From contig LJHW01000038.1 in the NCBI GenBank assembly GCA_001295865.1, positions 1-59,371 of the forward strand: a stretch of 59,371 bases of DNA, written 5' to 3'. Both the position numbers and the translations under genes were made by a program. The stretch comes from a beta proteobacterium AAP65. Its GTDB lineage: Bacteria; Pseudomonadota; Gammaproteobacteria; Burkholderiales; Burkholderiaceae_C. Position 1 is the first letter of the stretch; every line of letters begins with the position of its first letter. This document shows positions 48,292 to 55,694 of this stretch, piece after piece. Under the pieces are notes generated by a model that was not told the origin of the DNA, ran no database searches, and saw nothing but the letters and a program-made list of their open reading frames with translations.

Positions 48292-49167
48292 TCAGCGCAT
48301 CGCCAGCAGCTGTTTGGTGCGCGGCGGTGCGAAGTGCAGGTCGAGTTCGGCCAGGTCTTCGGCCGTCAGGCGCAGCTGCTGCGCCGCCCAGTTGTGGCGC
48401 AGGTGCAGCGCGTTGCCGGCCTTGGGGATGGCCATCACCCCCGGCTGGTGCAGCAACCAGGCCAGCGCCACCTGCGCCGGCGTGGCGCGGTGGCGTTCTG
48501 CCACCGGGCGCAGGCGCGGGTGGTCGACGAGCTCGCCCTGGTCGAAGGGGCTGTAGGCCATCAGCGGCATCTGCTGCACCCGCTGCCAGGGCAGCAGGTC
48601 GTGCTCCACGCCGCGCTGGCTGAGCGAGTAGTACACCTGGTTCGAAGCGCAGGCGCGGCCGCCGGGCACGTTGCCGAGCTCGCGCATGTCGTCGAGGTCG
48701 AAATTGCTCACGCCCCACAGGCGGATGAGGCCCCGGCGCTGCAGCTGCTCAAAACCGCGCACCGTCTCGGCCAGCGGCACGGCGCCACGCCAATGCAGCA
48801 GGTAGAGATCGATCTGCTCGATCTGCAGGCGGCGCAGGCTGGCCTCGCAGGCCGCCTGCAAGGCACGGGCACCGGCGTTTTCAGGCAGCACCTTGCTCAC
48901 CACGAAAAGCTCGCTGCGCCGCACACCGGCGCGCAGGGCGCCGGCCAGGGCCTCGCCCGTGACGGTTTCGGCGCCGCCCTCGCCGTACATCTCGGCGGTA
49001 TCGATCAGGCGCCAGCCCATCTCCAGCGCCTGGCGCAGCGCGTTGACCTCGGCGCCGCGGCGCGCAGCGGCTTCGCCGAAACGCCAGGTGCCCAGCCCGA
49101 GTGCAGGGCGGGTTTCACCGCTGGGCAGGGCCACTTCGGGCGTTATGGGGCGATCAACAAAAGGCAT
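48292..49167 (-). CDS. Aldo/keto reductase
   Basis: A 291-residue cytoplasmic aldo/keto reductase of the 2,5-diketo-gluconate type. The catalytic tetrad is visible: Asp in LIDTAEMYGEGGAE, Tyr in EMYG, Lys in FVVSKVLP, His in YLLHWRG. The NADPH motif IPKAGNALHLRHNW is near the C-terminus. It converges on the DUF1513 gene, with a small GGCGC/GCGCC hairpin in the gap. Substrate unknown. Confidence 0.9.
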   Translation of the reverse strand: MPFVDRPITPEVALPSGETRPALGLGTWRFGEAAARRGAEVNALRQALEMGWRLIDTAEMYGEGGAETVTGEALAGALRAGVRRSELFVVSKVLPENAGARALQAACEASLRRLQIEQIDLYLLHWRGAVPLAETVRGFEQLQRRGLIRLWGVSNFDLDDMRELGNVPGGRACASNQVYYSLSQRGVEHDLLPWQRVQQMPLMAYSPFDQGELVDHPRLRPVAERHRATPAQVALAWLLHQPGVMAIPKAGNALHLRHNWAAQQLRLTAEDLAELDLHFAPPRTKQLLAMR

Positions 49168-49230
49168 GGCGGCATGCTAGCGGCCACCGCCGCCGCAGGC
49201 CCCCGCTTGCCTCGGGGAGGTGAAGGCGGA

Positions 49231-49249
49231 TTTATCATCCCGTTTGATG
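49231..49249 (+). promoter_or_regulatory. Putative autoregulatory operator/-10 region of the HTH gene
   Basis: TTTATCATC at 49231-49239 recurs exactly at 49994-50002, each time forming the -10 hexamer TATCAT. Here it is followed by CCGTTTGATGC, giving an imperfect ATCAT-N5-TGATG dyad that overlaps the ATG at 49247. The short gap suggests a leaderless mRNA and autorepression; both are inference. Confidence 0.4.
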
Positions 49250-49903
49250 CAAGCCAGCCCCCATGACCTCGCACAGGTCCTGGCGCAAACGCGCCTGGAC
49301 AACGCGCTGGCCCTCTTCGAAGAGTTCGTGCGCGCCACAGCACGCCACGCCGACGCCGCCACACTGCGCGGCCTGGAGCGCCGTTTTGCCGAGCGTGTGC
49401 AGATCCAGCCCAGCTACTGGAGCCAGATCAAAAGCCGCAGCCGCCAGATTGGCGAGCGCCTGGCGCGGCAGTTCGAGCACCTGTGCCAAAAACCCAACGG
49501 CTGGATGGACGTACCGCACGCCCCGGGTAGCAGCCCAGGCCCTGGCACCGCCGCCGGCGCCACGCTGATGGCCGCCGCCAGCGGCGGCAGTGCGGCTGGC
49601 GACGACTCGGCCCCTCGCGACGACGACGAGCGCTTCATCGTCGGCCTCGTGCTCACCTACTACCGCCGCCACCCGCAGCGCGCCCGCACACGTTTGCTCG
49701 ACCTGCTGGGCGAGGTGCTCGCGCCCATGCCGGCCCCGCTGCCGCCTGCTGTGCCCACACCTGCCCCGCCACCGGCCCGCGCCCTGGCGCCGGGGGTGCG
49801 GCGCCCGCCACCGCCCGTGCCCCTGGCACCGCAGGCCGAAGACGCCCACGCGCTGTGGCTGCGCTCGCAAAGCGGCGTGGCGCCGCTCAAGCGCAAGAAG
49901 TGA
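49247..49903 (+). CDS. Phage-repressor-like HTH protein of unknown role
   Basis: A 218-residue protein. Residues about 20-85 look like a lambda-repressor-type helix-turn-helix: RFAERVQIQPSYWSQIKSRSRQIGERLARQFEHLCQKPNGWMD, in which the recognition helix SYWSQIKSRSRQIG and the closing GWMD are typical of XRE/CI-like regulators. A poorly conserved middle, a helical block (DERFIVGLVLTYYRRHPQRARTRLLDLLGEVL) and a Pro-rich tail follow. No other domains are seen. The ATG at 49247 is preferred; a GTG at 49220 overlaps a GGGGAGG that sits too close. It lies upstream of small genes with a matching operator and is their likely regulator. Confidence 0.6.
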   Translation: MQASPHDLAQVLAQTRLDNALALFEEFVRATARHADAATLRGLERRFAERVQIQPSYWSQIKSRSRQIGERLARQFEHLCQKPNGWMDVPHAPGSSPGPGTAAGATLMAAASGGSAAGDDSAPRDDDERFIVGLVLTYYRRHPQRARTRLLDLLGEVLAPMPAPLPPAVPTPAPPPARALAPGVRRPPPPVPLAPQAEDAHALWLRSQSGVAPLKRKK

Positions 49904-49972
49904 GCGAAAGCCCGGCGCGAGACTGGCGTGCAAGACACCCCATGTTTGCAGGGTGTCGCTGATCAAAATTCC

Positions 49973-50001
49973 TTGCCCACTGATAACGTCTTGTTTATCA
50001 T
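49973..50001 (+). promoter_or_regulatory. Strong promoter with palindromic operator
   Basis: TTGCCC (49973-49978), 17 bases, TATCAT (49996-50001) is a near-consensus sigma-70 promoter. The spacer and -10 box are covered by the dyad TGATAA-CGTCTTGT-TTATCA (49981-50000), a repressor-type operator. A bound repressor would block RNA polymerase. The HTH protein upstream is the obvious candidate. Confidence 0.65.
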
Positions 50002-50071
50002 CTGCGCAAGCCTGCAGTCGGCACACGGTCTTACCGGTGCTTGCAGCCGATCCACCCCCACCCGAACTTCG

Positions 50072-50203
50072 ATGACCCGTCTCTCCGCTTTTGCCGCCCT
50101 GTCGGTGCGCCGCGCTGCCGCGGCGCCCGCCCTGTCGGCTGCGGTGTGCGCGCAATCCGTGGTTCGAGTTCAAGCCGCCCAGCCCGGGGCGCCGGTGCGT
50201 TGA
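50072..50203 (+). CDS. Possible 43-residue small protein
   Basis: An ATG opens a 43-residue frame rich in Ala, Val and Arg (starts MTRLSAFAALSVRR). There is no Shine-Dalgarno sequence and no recognised motif; it might be a leader peptide, or no gene at all. Its only support is its place inside the promoter-terminator unit. Confidence 0.25.
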   Translation: MTRLSAFAALSVRRAAAAPALSAAVCAQSVVRVQAAQPGAPVR

Positions 50204-50230
50204 CAGCCTGTCCAGACTGTCGGCCCATCC

Positions 50231-50264
50231 AGGCCCGGGTTGCTGCCAGCACCCGGGCCTTTTT
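50231..50264 (+). terminator. Intrinsic terminator, perfect 10-bp stem
   Basis: AGGCCCGGGT and ACCCGGGCCT (50231-50240, 50251-50260) pair perfectly around a 10-base loop, followed by TTTTTG. One of the strongest terminators in the window. It lies before, not after, the two small genes at 50350 and 50587. Confidence 0.93.
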
Positions 50265-50349
50265 GTTTCTGCACGGGGCTGAGCCCAACTGCTGTTTTGC
50301 CAGCCCGCCGGCGCTGCCGGTTTTCACCCGCCCACCCAGGAGAGTCACG

Positions 50350-50508
50350 ATGAAGATGCCGATCAAATCCATCAAGCCGCGCAACCCCTTCGTGGCCGCC
50401 AGCCTGCGGCGCGTTGCAGGGTCCCATGCGGCGAGCCAGCGCAGCCGCCGACAAGCGGAACAGCGCCAGCTGCGCACCGAACTGCAGCGCTTGAAACACA
50501 GCCCCTGA
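50350..50508 (+). CDS. Very basic 52-residue small protein
   Basis: A short gene with a good ribosome binding site (AGGAGAG, 7-12 bases before the ATG). The protein starts MKMPIKSIKPRNP and has about 15 Arg/Lys among 52 residues, with a helical Gln/Arg-rich second half (SRRQAEQRQLRTELQRL). No family recognised; nucleic-acid or ribosome binding is a reasonable guess from charge alone. It is followed 78 bases later by another small gene. Confidence 0.6.
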   Translation: MKMPIKSIKPRNPFVAASLRRVAGSHAASQRSRRQAEQRQLRTELQRLKHSP

Positions 50509-50586
50509 AGCCCACACCGCCGCCGCCGCGCCCACACCGCCGCCCACACTGCGGCACGGCACGGCGGCAGCCCCCGGAGATCTGCC

Positions 50587-50838
50587 ATGTCCTTGCATGA
50601 ACTGTCCCTCGATGCCGCGACGCCCGGAGAGCGCCGCGTCCGCGACCTCGCCGCCGCCCTGCTGCGCCTGCTGAGCCACACCTTGGGCCTGCTGGCCGAA
50701 CGTGTGGCCCCGCCGGCGGCCGCAAGCACCCCCGTCGAGCCGACGCTCGAATACCACGCCGAAGCCGGCGCACCGGAAGGCGCGCTCTACGTCAACGGCC
50801 AACTCGTCGGGCACCTGCCCGGCGTGCAGCGGCTCTAG
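50587..50838 (+). CDS. 83-residue small protein of unknown function
   Basis: A small gene with GGAG eight bases before its ATG. The protein has an amphipathic Leu-rich helix at about residues 17-43 (RVRDLAAALLRLLSHTLGLLAE), a short Pro/Ala linker and a beta-hairpin-like end (GALYVNGQLVGHLPGVQ). No family recognised. It ends before a strong hairpin, so it is probably the last gene of the small unit. Confidence 0.6.
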   Translation: MSLHELSLDAATPGERRVRDLAAALLRLLSHTLGLLAERVAPPAAASTPVEPTLEYHAEAGAPEGALYVNGQLVGHLPGVQRL

Positions 50839-50851
50839 CCTGCTGCGCCCC

Positions 50852-50884
50852 GGCAGGGGTGGCGAATGCGTCGCCGCCCCTGCC
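50852..50884 (+). terminator. Hairpin after the 83-residue gene
   Basis: GGCAGGGG-T-GGCGA pairs with TCGCC-G-CCCCTGCC across a 5-base loop: a 13-bp stem with one mismatch. It is followed by ACTCTCTTG, a poor U-tract, but likely ends the small-gene transcript. Confidence 0.65.
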
Positions 50885-50977
50885 ACTCTCTTGACGCGCC
50901 GCGCTTGCGGCCGTCGCGCGGGTGACAGCCCCACCCCACGCTGCCGCGCATGCTGCGGGCGCACCCAGGAGCACCGC

Positions 50978-52120
50978 ATGCCCAGCGACACCGGCCACCG
51001 CCTCTTCATCCAACGCCAGCGCCTGGCCACCGCCCGCATCGGTGCCGACCCCGACGCGCCCGCGCAGCGCGCGCTGCAGCCCGGGCAGGCACGGCTGGCC
51101 ATCGAGCACTTCGCACTCACGGCCAACAACATCACCTACGCCGCGTTTGGCGAGGCGATGAAGTACTGGCAGTTCTTCCCCGCGCCCGAGCCCGGCGAGG
51201 GCTGCCTGCCGGTGTGGGGCTTTGCCACGGTGGTGGAGTCTTGGGCCGAGGGGGTGGACGTCGGCCGGCGGGTCTGGGGCTACTTCCCGGCGGGCAGCCA
51301 CCTGGTGGTGACACCCGGCCGCGTGAACGCAGGCGGCTTCACCGACGCCGCACCGCACCGCGCCGAACTGGCGGCCGTCTACAACCACTGCGCCTGGTGC
51401 GATGCCGACCCCGGCTGGCAGCCGGCACTGGAAGGCTTGCAGGCGGTGCTGCGGCCGCTGTTCATCACCTCTTTCCTCATTGACGACTTTCTTGCCGAAG
51501 CCAACTGCTTCGGCGCGACGCAGGTGCTGTTGAGCAGCGCCTCCAGCAAAACGGCTTACGCCACCGCCTTCTGCCTGGCGCAGCGCCGCGGCCAGCCAGG
51601 CGCGCCCCGGGTGTTGGGCCTCACCTCGCCGGGCAAGCTCGACTTCACCCGCTCGTTGGGCTGCTACGACGCGGTGCTGCCTTACGACACGCTGGCCACG
51701 CTCGACCCCGCGACGCCGACGGTCTATGTCGACTTCGCAGGCAACGCCGCCCTGCGCCGCGCAGTGCACGAGCACTTTGCGGGTACGCTGGCCTACAGCG
51801 CATCGATAGGCGGCACGCATTGGGATGCGCTGGCCGCCGCCGGCACCAGCGCCAGCCTGCCCGGCCCGCGGCCGACCTTGTTCTTCGCCCCGGCGCAGGT
51901 GAAAAAGCGCACCGCACCGCCGCCCGAAGGCTGGGGGCGCGAGGGCCTGGAACGCCGCGTGGCCCAGGCCTGGTCGGCTTTCACCGCGGCAGCCACCGCC
52001 GGTGAACCCTGGGTGCAGATCAGCCAGCGCGAGGGCGCCGAGGCCGTGCTGGCCGCCTACACCGAGGTCTTGAACGGCCAGAGCGATGCGCGCCTGGGGC
52101 TGATGCTCACGCTGGCCTGA
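50978..52120 (+). CDS. DUF2855 family protein
   Basis: A 380-residue protein of the DUF2855 family, conserved in proteobacteria but uncharacterised. Typical segments are FALTANNITYAAFGEAMKYW, GCLPVWGFATVVES and VLLSSASSKTAYATAF, whose order loosely recalls medium-chain dehydrogenases lacking a clear cofactor motif. The ATG at 50978 has AGGAG in front; the open frame runs further upstream. A TTGACG hexamer lies about 85 bases before it. Confidence 0.85.
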   Translation: MPSDTGHRLFIQRQRLATARIGADPDAPAQRALQPGQARLAIEHFALTANNITYAAFGEAMKYWQFFPAPEPGEGCLPVWGFATVVESWAEGVDVGRRVWGYFPAGSHLVVTPGRVNAGGFTDAAPHRAELAAVYNHCAWCDADPGWQPALEGLQAVLRPLFITSFLIDDFLAEANCFGATQVLLSSASSKTAYATAFCLAQRRGQPGAPRVLGLTSPGKLDFTRSLGCYDAVLPYDTLATLDPATPTVYVDFAGNAALRRAVHEHFAGTLAYSASIGGTHWDALAAAGTSASLPGPRPTLFFAPAQVKKRTAPPPEGWGREGLERRVAQAWSAFTAAATAGEPWVQISQREGAEAVLAAYTEVLNGQSDARLGLMLTLA

Positions 52121-52199
52121 GCCCGGCTCAAGCCAACGGCCGCGGCGGCCGATAAAACGGGCAGCGCCATTGCCGGCGTGTTCGTCCCGCTGCCCCTTC

Positions 52200-53084
52200 A
52201 TGTCTGCACCACCGCCGCTGATCACCCAAGCCCCGCGCGACCTGGCGGGCTGGGCTGTGCTGTTCGAACACAGCGAACTACCGGTGCTGGGCGAAACCAT
52301 CGACGCGCTGGCCGAGTTGGCCGCCAACGAAGACGCGGTGGACGCACGGCTGATCGCCGACGCCGTGGTGAGCGACCCGCTGATGACCATCAAGCTGCTG
52401 GCCCATGTGGCGCAGCTGCGCAGCGGCCGCGAAGGCAGTGATACCGAAACCGCCACCGAGGCGCTGGTGATGCTGGGCGTGCCGCCCTTCTTTCGCGCGT
52501 TTTCAGCGCTGACGGAAACGGCGCAGTGGCTGGCTGGGCAGCCTGAGGCGCAAGTTGGCTTCCGGCGCGTGCTGCGCCGCAGCCGCCGCGCCGCGCGCTA
52601 CGCCATGGCCTTTGCGGTGCACCGCATGGACCACGACGCCGCCGTCATCCACGAAGCCGCGCTGCTGCACGACTTCGCAGAACTGCTGCTCTGGCTGCGG
52701 GCACCGGCGCTGGCCCTGGCCATCCAGCAACGGCAGCAGGCCGACCCCACGCTGCGCAGCGCCGTGGTACAGCGCGAGCTGCTCCACATCGAGCTCACCG
52801 AACTGGAACACGCGCTGATGCTGAAGTGGCAGCTGCCGCGGCTGCTGGTGCAGATCACCGATGAACACGCGCGCCAAGTCACGCCGCAGATGCGCAACGT
52901 GCAGCTGGCCATCCGCGTGGCCCGCCACAGCAGCCAGGGTTGGGACAACGCCGCGCTGCCCGACGACGCGCACGACGTGGCCGTGCTGCTGAACCTGTCG
53001 CACGAAGCCGCCTGGCGGCTGCTGCACGACATCGACGGCGTGGAAGACGGGCCGCCGCTGCCGCCGCGCCCGCGGCCCGCCTAG
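52200..53084 (+). CDS. HDOD-domain signalling protein
   Basis: A 294-residue protein with an HDOD domain over most of its length (VVSDPLMTIKLLAHVAQLR; EALVMLGVPPFFRAF; AALLHDFAELLLW). HDOD proteins are metal-less relatives of HD phosphohydrolases with regulatory roles. The ATG at 52200 fits the family start. It converges on the Lrp gene and their stops overlap by 4 bases (CTAG). Confidence 0.85.
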   Translation: MSAPPPLITQAPRDLAGWAVLFEHSELPVLGETIDALAELAANEDAVDARLIADAVVSDPLMTIKLLAHVAQLRSGREGSDTETATEALVMLGVPPFFRAFSALTETAQWLAGQPEAQVGFRRVLRRSRRAARYAMAFAVHRMDHDAAVIHEAALLHDFAELLLWLRAPALALAIQQRQQADPTLRSAVVQRELLHIELTELEHALMLKWQLPRLLVQITDEHARQVTPQMRNVQLAIRVARHSSQGWDNAALPDDAHDVAVLLNLSHEAAWRLLHDIDGVEDGPPLPPRPRPA

Positions 53085-53560
53085 ACGGGCACAGCGGTGG
53101 TGCCCTTCAGGCGCCGCAGCATGAAGCTGGTCTTGCAGTCTTGCACCGCCGGGTGGCGCAACAGCTGGTCCATCACGAAGCGTGAGTAGTGCGCCATGTC
53201 GTGCACCAGCACACGCAGCAGGTAGTCCATCTCGCCGCTGAGGGCCACGCACTCCACCACCTCGGGCCAGGCCTGCACGGCCGCGGTGAAGGCGTCGATG
53301 GGGTTGCCACCCTGGCCCAGGTGCTTGGCCAGGCGCACGTTGATGTAGGCCGTGAGACCCAGGCCCACGCGCTCGGGCGCCAGCAGCGCCACATAGCCGG
53401 CAATCACGCCTTCTTCTTCGAGCCGCTTCACGCGGCGCAAGGTGGCGCTGGCCGACAACCCTACGGCCAAGGCGAGTTCATCGTAGGTGCTGCGGCCTTG
53501 CTGCTGCAGCGCAGCAAGAATGCGCCGGTCGATGGCATCGAGCGTGCCTGCGTTTTCCAT
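53081..53560 (-). CDS. Lrp/AsnC family transcriptional regulator
   Basis: A 159-residue regulator. The N-terminal HTH (LDAIDRRILAALQQQGRSTYDELALAVGLSASATLRRVKRLEEEGVI) and a C-terminal RAM ligand domain (EVVECVALSGEMDYLLRVLVHD) are clear. The ATG at 53560 is chosen by family pattern. It is divergent from hppD, 117 bases away, and probably controls that gene in answer to an aromatic amino acid. Confidence 0.92.
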   Translation of the reverse strand: MENAGTLDAIDRRILAALQQQGRSTYDELALAVGLSASATLRRVKRLEEEGVIAGYVALLAPERVGLGLTAYINVRLAKHLGQGGNPIDAFTAAVQAWPEVVECVALSGEMDYLLRVLVHDMAHYSRFVMDQLLRHPAVQDCKTSFMLRRLKGTTAVPV

Positions 53561-53580
53561 GGGGCGGATTTTGCAGGTTT

Positions 53581-53595
53581 CCTGCGCAACGCAGG
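53581..53595. promoter_or_regulatory. Palindrome in the lrp-hppD intergenic region
   Basis: CCTGCG-CAA-CGCAGG is a perfect 6-bp inverted repeat, 20 bases before the regulator's ATG. A TACAGT -10-like hexamer (53640-53645) faces hppD. The palindrome is a reasonable binding site for the Lrp-type regulator. Confidence 0.45.
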
Positions 53596-53677
53596 CCATG
53601 CACGCCAAGCTATGCAAACAAGCTGCGTGCCCGCGCCCCTACAGTGCGGGCACCTCACCCACCCGACGAGACGGCGC

Positions 53678-54772
53678 ATGCAATTCACCCCCTGGGACAA
53701 CCCGATGGGCACCGACGGCTTCGAGTTCATCGAGTACGCCGCGCCCGACCCCGTGGCCATGGGCGCGCTGTTCGAGCGCATGGGCTTCCAGGCGATTGCC
53801 AAGCACCGCCACAAGAACGTGCTGCTCTACCGCCAGGGCGAGATCAACTTCATCGTCAACGCCGAGCCCGACAGCTTCGCGCAGCGTTTTGCGCGCCTGC
53901 ACGGTCCGAGCATCTGCGCCATCGCCTTCCGCGTGCAGGACGCACGCCACGCCTTCGAGCGCGCCAAGGAACTGGGCGCCTGGGCCTACGCCGGCACTGC
54001 CGGGCCTGGCGAGCTGAACATCCCCGCCATCAAGGGCATCGGCGACAGCTTGATCTACCTCGTCGACAAGTGGCGCGGCAAGAACGGCGCGAAAGACGGC
54101 GACATCGGCAACATCGGCTTTTTCGATGTCGACTTCGTGCCCCTGCCCGGCGCCACGCTCAACCCGGCGGGCCACGGCCTGACCTACATCGACCACCTCA
54201 CGCACAACGTGCACCGCGGCCGCATGGCCGAGTGGGCCGACTTCTACGAGCGCCTGTTCAACTTCCGCGAGGTGCGCTACTTCGACATCGAGGGCCAGGT
54301 GACGGGCGTGAAGAGCAAGGCCATGACCAGCCCCTGCGGCAAGATCCGCATCCCCATCAACGAAGAAGGCAACGAGAAGGCCGGCCAGATCCAGGAGTAC
54401 CTGGACAAGTACCACGGCGAAGGCATCCAGCACGTCGCCCTGGGCTCGAACGAGCTGCTGGCCACGGTGGACGCCATGCGCGCCAGCGGCGTGAAACTCC
54501 TCGACACCATCGACACCTACTACGAGCTGGTGGACAAGCGCATCCCAGGCCACGGCCAGGATGTGGCAGCGCTGCAGCAGCGCAAGATCCTCGTCGACGG
54601 CAAGGCCGGCGAGCTGCTGCTGCAGATCTTCAGCGAGAACCAGCTCGGGCCCATCTTCTTCGAGTTCATCCAGCGCAAGGGCGACCAGGGTTTCGGCGAA
54701 GGCAACTTCAAGGCGCTGTTCGAGAGCATCGAGCTGGACCAGATGCGCCGCGGCGTGCTGGCCAAGACCTGA
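53678..54772 (+). CDS. hppD: 4-hydroxyphenylpyruvate dioxygenase
   Basis: A 364-residue non-heme iron enzyme that turns 4-hydroxyphenylpyruvate into homogentisate, the committed step of tyrosine breakdown. The Fe(II) ligands are His173 (IDHLTHNV), His252 (IQHVALGS) and Glu329 (FFEFIQRKG). Two vicinal-oxygen-chelate domains are present. The ATG at 53678 is chosen because it opens with the family's usual start; the longer frame upstream is spurious. phhA follows 16 bases later. Confidence 0.96.
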   Translation: MQFTPWDNPMGTDGFEFIEYAAPDPVAMGALFERMGFQAIAKHRHKNVLLYRQGEINFIVNAEPDSFAQRFARLHGPSICAIAFRVQDARHAFERAKELGAWAYAGTAGPGELNIPAIKGIGDSLIYLVDKWRGKNGAKDGDIGNIGFFDVDFVPLPGATLNPAGHGLTYIDHLTHNVHRGRMAEWADFYERLFNFREVRYFDIEGQVTGVKSKAMTSPCGKIRIPINEEGNEKAGQIQEYLDKYHGEGIQHVALGSNELLATVDAMRASGVKLLDTIDTYYELVDKRIPGHGQDVAALQQRKILVDGKAGELLLQIFSENQLGPIFFEFIQRKGDQGFGEGNFKALFESIELDQMRRGVLAKT

Positions 54773-54788
54773 GCCCGGCAGCGTGGCG

Positions 54789-55694
54789 ATGAACGGCCCC
54801 GATTTCCACGATGGCGTGAACAAGGGCGTGGCCCCGGTGACTTACGGCACCGGTGACCGCCCGCCGCGCGGCGACTACAGCCGCGCCCGCCGCGACTACA
54901 CCTGCGCGCAAGACTTTGCGCAGTACACCGAGGCCGACCACATCACCTACCGGCGCCTCTACGAACGCCAGCTGCAGCAGCTGCCCGGGCTGGCCTGCGA
55001 CGAGTTCATCAACGCCGTGCAGCAACTGGGCGCGCCGGAGCGCATCCCGCGTTTCGACGACATCAGCGAGCGGCTGATGAAGGCCACGGGCTGGCAGATC
55101 GTCGGCGTGCCGGGGCTGATTCCAGAAGAGGCGTTTTTTGCGCTGCTGGCGGAGCGCCGCTTCCCGGTGACGGACTGGATCCGCAAGCCCGAAGAGTTCG
55201 ACTACGTCGTCGAACCCGACATCTTCCACGACCTTTTCGGCCACGTGCCCTTGCTCTTCGACCCGGTGTTCGCCGACTACATGCAGGCTTATGGCGCGGG
55301 CGGCATGAAAGCCAGCCGGCTCGACGCCTGCGAATTGCTGGCGCGGCTGTATTGGTACACGGTGGAGTTCGGCCTCATCCACACACCGCAAGGCTTGCGC
55401 GCCTACGGGGCCGGCATCCTGAGTTCGGCCGGGGAGCTGCGCCACAGCGTCACCGCCGCCGAACCGCAGCGGGTCGGCTTCGACCTGCAGCGCCTGATGC
55501 GCAGCCGCTACCGCATCGACACCTTCCAGGCCAGCTACTTCGTGATCGACAGCTTCCAGCAGCTTTTCGACGCCACGGCCCCTGACTTCACGCCGGTGTA
55601 TGCCCAGGTGCGCGAGCGCATCGCGCGCGAAGGTGAAATCGAAGCCGGCCAGGTGCTGGCCGGCGAGCGCCTCTACGCCGCGGCCGGCGGCTGA
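54789..55694 (+). CDS. phhA: Phenylalanine 4-monooxygenase
   Basis: A 301-residue pterin-dependent hydroxylase that converts phenylalanine to tyrosine. Iron ligands His147 and His152 lie in DIFHDLFGHVPLL; the family stretch YWYTVEFGLI supplies the Glu. Length is normal for bacterial PhhA. With hppD it feeds phenylalanine into homogentisate; the later hmgA/fahA genes are not in the window. The 3' end overlaps a convergent gene by 22 bases. Confidence 0.96.
   Translation: MNGPDFHDGVNKGVAPVTYGTGDRPPRGDYSRARRDYTCAQDFAQYTEADHITYRRLYERQLQQLPGLACDEFINAVQQLGAPERIPRFDDISERLMKATGWQIVGVPGLIPEEAFFALLAERRFPVTDWIRKPEEFDYVVEPDIFHDLFGHVPLLFDPVFADYMQAYGAGGMKASRLDACELLARLYWYTVEFGLIHTPQGLRAYGAGILSSAGELRHSVTAAEPQRVGFDLQRLMRSRYRIDTFQASYFVIDSFQQLFDATAPDFTPVYAQVRERIAREGEIEAGQVLAGERLYAAAGG

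Larger units (their letters stand above)
50008..50264 (+). ncRNA. Candidate small or leader RNA, about 257 nt
   Basis: From the promoter above, transcription should start near 50008. The RNA would open with a hairpin: CAC-A-CGGT...ACCG-GTG within a GCAAGC/GCTTGC outer pairing (about 50006-50048). It would end at the perfect terminator at 50231-50264. A 43-codon frame lies inside (50072-50203) without a ribosome binding site. It may be a regulatory RNA, or an attenuating leader for the small genes beyond the terminator. Confidence 0.5.

Noticed and set aside
39108..49167. The two aldo/keto reductases as a recent duplication
   Set aside because: They differ in length, signal peptide and motif wording (SATKVW against VVSKVLP) and belong to different subfamilies.
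49247..50838. The HTH and small genes as a toxin-antitoxin module or prophage remnant
   Set aside because: Neither small protein resembles a toxin, the order differs from known modules, and no phage genes or att sites are seen. The label would go beyond the evidence.
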